This document shows, piece after piece, positions 60,836 to 64,000 of a DNA stretch of 64,000 bases. The position numbers and the translations under genes are program-made. Numbering within the stretch: the first letter of the stretch is position 1; every line of letters begins with the position of its first letter. The notes under the pieces were generated by a model. The model had not been told where the DNA came from. It searched no databases and saw only the letters and a program-made list of their open reading frames with translations. The DNA lies in NCBI RefSeq assembly GCF_022539315.1, contig NC_066316.1:29079245-29143244 (forward strand), in the 5' to 3' direction. Source of the stretch: Serinus canaria (taxonomy: Eukaryota > Chordata > Aves > Passeriformes > Fringillidae).

Positions 60836-63800
60836 AAAAAAAGCAGGTGCTAAATGAATGCTGCCCATATCACAGAGATGTTCCTCTCTAGCTGCCCCAG
60901 AATGAAACATGAGCAGACGGGGTGAGGTCCCAAAGGATGGGAGAGACTGAACACCCTCATGTCTGACAGGTGCTCCTGAAGGTCTAGAGTGGGCCATCTC
61001 AGAAAGCAATCATTGATGTCCATTTCATTTCATATGGAGGGAGGATGTTTTTCAACTACTCACCAAAGAGATTTGCTGTAACCATAGGTCCTGTGGGGCC
61101 CAGAGGTACTAACAGTCGTGTATGACTTTCCTGACTAGCTTAGGACACCTTATCTGTCCCATGCCCATCTTGCTCTTTCCCACCCCCTGAACTTCCAGGA
61201 AAAGTCACTGTGTCCAAAATGAAAGATAAATCATGAAGAGCAGGGGCAAAAAGACTGAGGAAGAGAAAGTACAATAAAACACCAATCCTTTCGTTACTGG
61301 CCAGAGAAATCCTAGCAATCCATCATAAATAGAATAAACACCAAAGAAAGTAAAAATAGATGGCTTAGGAAACCTTCAGCCAGGATGTCTCACATATTCA
61401 GGCCAGACTACTGGAGATCAAGGGCAACAGTATTTTGAATTGGTCTAGAAATCAGATTTATAAAGCCTGGTATGGCTTCAGATTGTTTTCCCAGCAGAAT
61501 ATTTCCTGGTCACCTCTTCAGGTACAGTTCTTGGGGCCACCAGAGAGGTTACAGGAGTGTCCTTTGGTTCACTGGTGCAAGGTCAACAAGAGCAAAGAAG
61601 CAACAATATACCATTAGCAACAATATAGTTTTCCTCCCCATTACTCATTTTTCATCTTTCAATGCCCTCTACACATTCCCAAGACACACTCAGTGCCATG
61701 CAAGAACTCCTAGCACATCATCAGACTGTTGTTAATTACTGATAACTAAAGAGACTATTGTAACAGATGGAGGCATTCATAGCCAGTTTCTACTGGAAAG
61801 CCAGACTTGCAAGCCCTAGGCTGAAGAATAAAAACTTGTAAATTTGAGAGGACAACTGTTTGTTGTTTTCACAGCCCTTCCCCACCCAGCCAGCCTTGAA
61901 GATATCACCTCCAATGCACCAAATTGCTGGTGCAGATCCAGAAAAAGGGGAAACTGCATCTTAATTTGACTTATTGTGTCTCACTGAAATTTAGTTTCTA
62001 TAAGTCTTTTAAGGCAAGAAAAAAAAAATCCTTAGGGAAATGCCATCATCACCATTGTTTCCCAACTGTTTTTTCTAATCATATAATAGGTGACATTTTC
62101 TTCCTCCCCCTTCCATGTGGAAGCAGCTCTCAGGCACAGCAGACAGGAATGCTGTTTTACCAGAAACACTTTTTTCACATGCTTACTTTCATCTCAGTAA
62201 AAATTACCCTTCATATTTTCTACAAACATTAAAGAACTCCTGGTGAGTTTTTGTCTACTCGGATTTATTCTTGTCTATGTACTTCAGAACATGTTACAGT
62301 CATCATTTGCTACTACTTGCAATTACAGGAAAGAAAATTGTGCACCTGACATGGAATAAATCTACAGCAGCTATAAAATACATTGGCCTTTCTGCCCCTT
62401 ATTTTAAGGACAAAAGAGTTTCCAACCCTTTTAAGAATGTTTTGCCAGCCACACTAATTGCCAGTAAATAAATTGAGCCTTATCTTGTTAATTATAAATG
62501 TGGTGACTATCTCTACATTTGCTACTATAACATTCCACATTCTACATACTGGACTAAAGAATTTCTTTCCCCCCAGCAGTGAAAGTTATCCCAGTTGTTT
62601 TTGTGCTCAGGAAGTGACAAAGGCTGCCAGGCATAAAAAAAAGATTCTTGGTAGACCAAGTATAATGGTCTGTGTTTGAACAGGACTAAGGTTACTACTC
62701 TTGCAGGAGAAATCAAATTGTGATTTGCCAATCATCAAAACTGTGAAGTTTGGGTTTATAGTTGACTGACCCTACCTTCAAAATTATCCAGTGTCCCCTT
62801 GTCCCAGCTTGCATAGTAGAATTGGTGCTGGCTACCAGCAGCAGGAAGTTAAAAAAGTTAAAGCACAGTGATGACATAAAACTGGTGATAATTTTAAAAT
62901 TGTTAAACCCAGCATTTACTCCAAAGGAAGCCAGATCTTGGTACAAAATGTCTAACATGCTTCTACCTCAAAAAGCTAAAAATATGTTCTAGTTTTCCTT
63001 TCTATGCTGAATGGACACAAAGGCACTGATGCAGGTACTGCTGAAGATGATGGTTGGATTCCTAATCCAGGTAAAGATTAAAAAGTTGTGTCTCATTAAT
63101 GCTAGGACTGAGCACATAAAGGGATATTAAGAGGTTCAATTACAATTATTTCTTAATTTTAGCTCCCTCCACACCAACCAGAATGGTGAAAAAGCATTTG
63201 TATAGAAGCATGAATCAATTCTAACATCTGCAGAGACTGGTGATTCATTTGATGGCTGACCAGGAGTACAAAAGACTAGATATTTTAAGGAGAAAAAAAA
63301 AATGTTTCCCATGTAGTGTTGATGGCAGTGGTAAGTCTGCAGCTTTAATGAGAGGTGACAAAAGCCATCAGTATTGTTTCACTATTGACTGAGGCATGGA
63401 CTCCTGCCAGTACTCCCAGAGGATTCAGAAGGATGAGGATGTGTGCAATTAAAGCTAGCTACATCATGAAGTACGGACAGTGAAAAATCAGGACCTTGAT
63501 GTTAAGAACACTTCCTCTCCAACTTTCCCCTGTAAATTTATTTTTTGTCAACATTGTTTACATTGTCTTATAGACACCATGTTGCTCTAATTCAGTGACA
63601 ATTCTAATTACATTTCATTGGAATGTAAAATTTGAGGCATGTCATGAAAACTCAGATAATATCACAATTCATATTAGCAGAGCTGCTGGATTTGTCATTT
63701 AACAGAACCTCTGAAGTATACTTTGTTCTCTGTGTAATATTCTACTTCACTGGTGAGAAATTGGAGAAAAGGATGAAAGACATGTCTTTAGAAAAATTCT

Positions 63801-64000
63801 AGCATATTTTCTTGGCCATGTCTGGGTCATATAACAGAATTAAGAGTGCTGAAATCACTTTTACCATGATACAAAATATCAGTGACAGAGGACAGAGCTA
63901 GAAGGTAGAGCTCTACATTCCTGCTGCCTTTCCTGTACCTACCTGTAGATCTCATTGTTCAGAAGACAAGACTTCTGCAGTTTACAGACTCTGACTTTTT
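60836..64000. other. Unique non-coding stretch to window end
   Basis: No gene or dated repeat is recognised. Short A-runs occur near 62021-62028 and 63293-63301. Open frames (up to 102 codons, forward, 61924-62232) lack recognisable motifs. Confidence 0.6.

Noticed and set aside
1..64000. CRISPR arrays, bacterial operons, phage or toxin systems
   Set aside because: The CR1 and MIR-type repeats, absence of long ORFs and AT-rich unique DNA fit a vertebrate nuclear genome. No regular direct-repeat-spacer arrays were seen.

Overview
The window looks like non-coding DNA from a bird nuclear genome. The diagnosis rests on its repeats. At least eleven fragments belong to CR1-type (chicken repeat 1) non-LTR retrotransposons, and several keep the avian CR1 3' end: a conserved block followed by copies of an ATTCTRTG-type octamer, seen on the opposite strand as AGAATCATAGAATCATAG. 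There are also much older, decayed CR1 pieces and a few MIR-like SINE relics, as expected in an amniote background. I see no Alu, L1, CpG island, bacterial operon, rRNA, tRNA or CRISPR. Composition is AT-rich by eye (not counted). Whether the window is a gene desert or a large intron cannot be decided from the sequence alone.

No protein-coding gene could be supported. The longest open frames (170, 165 and 162 codons) are unrelated to any family I recognise, have biased composition, or lie antisense to CR1. Two short frames look more protein-like and are listed at low confidence: an acidic, serine-rich reverse-strand frame with a plausible splice acceptor (56238-56365), and a forward 88-codon frame (60569-60835).

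Layout. 1-5.8 kb: unique DNA, a MIR-like relic, an ancient CR1 reverse transcriptase relic, a G-rich tract with G-quadruplex potential, and a reverse CR1 piece. 5.8-11.4 kb: mostly unique, with a short CR1 scrap and a 12-bp-arm hairpin. 11.4-14.7 kb: two reverse CR1 copies, a 13-bp-arm hairpin, and a perfect 24-bp-arm inverted repeat with a 4-nt loop at 14640-14691, which is the most striking local structure. 14.7-27.4 kb: unique DNA with a forward CR1 (20.7 kb) and an ancient reverse CR1 (24.0 kb). 27.4-28.3 kb: a forward CR1 with recognisable reverse transcriptase remnants. 28.3-41 kb: a 58-bp-period duplication, two adjacent reverse CR1 copies (33.9-34.7 kb), an opposed pair of CR1 fragments (38.2-39.0 kb), and a forward CR1 ORF2 linker fragment (40.4 kb). 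41-64 kb: long unique stretches, a MIR relic (43.7 kb), a three-copy 24/25-bp tandem repeat (48.9 kb), two more reverse CR1 pieces (49.2 and 51.6 kb), a 28-A run, and AT-rich segments with clustered homeodomain-type motifs that could be conserved enhancers.

Nothing here works together as a gene system. The functional possibilities are non-coding: candidate enhancers, structured inverted repeats and a possible G-quadruplex. All need comparative data to confirm.
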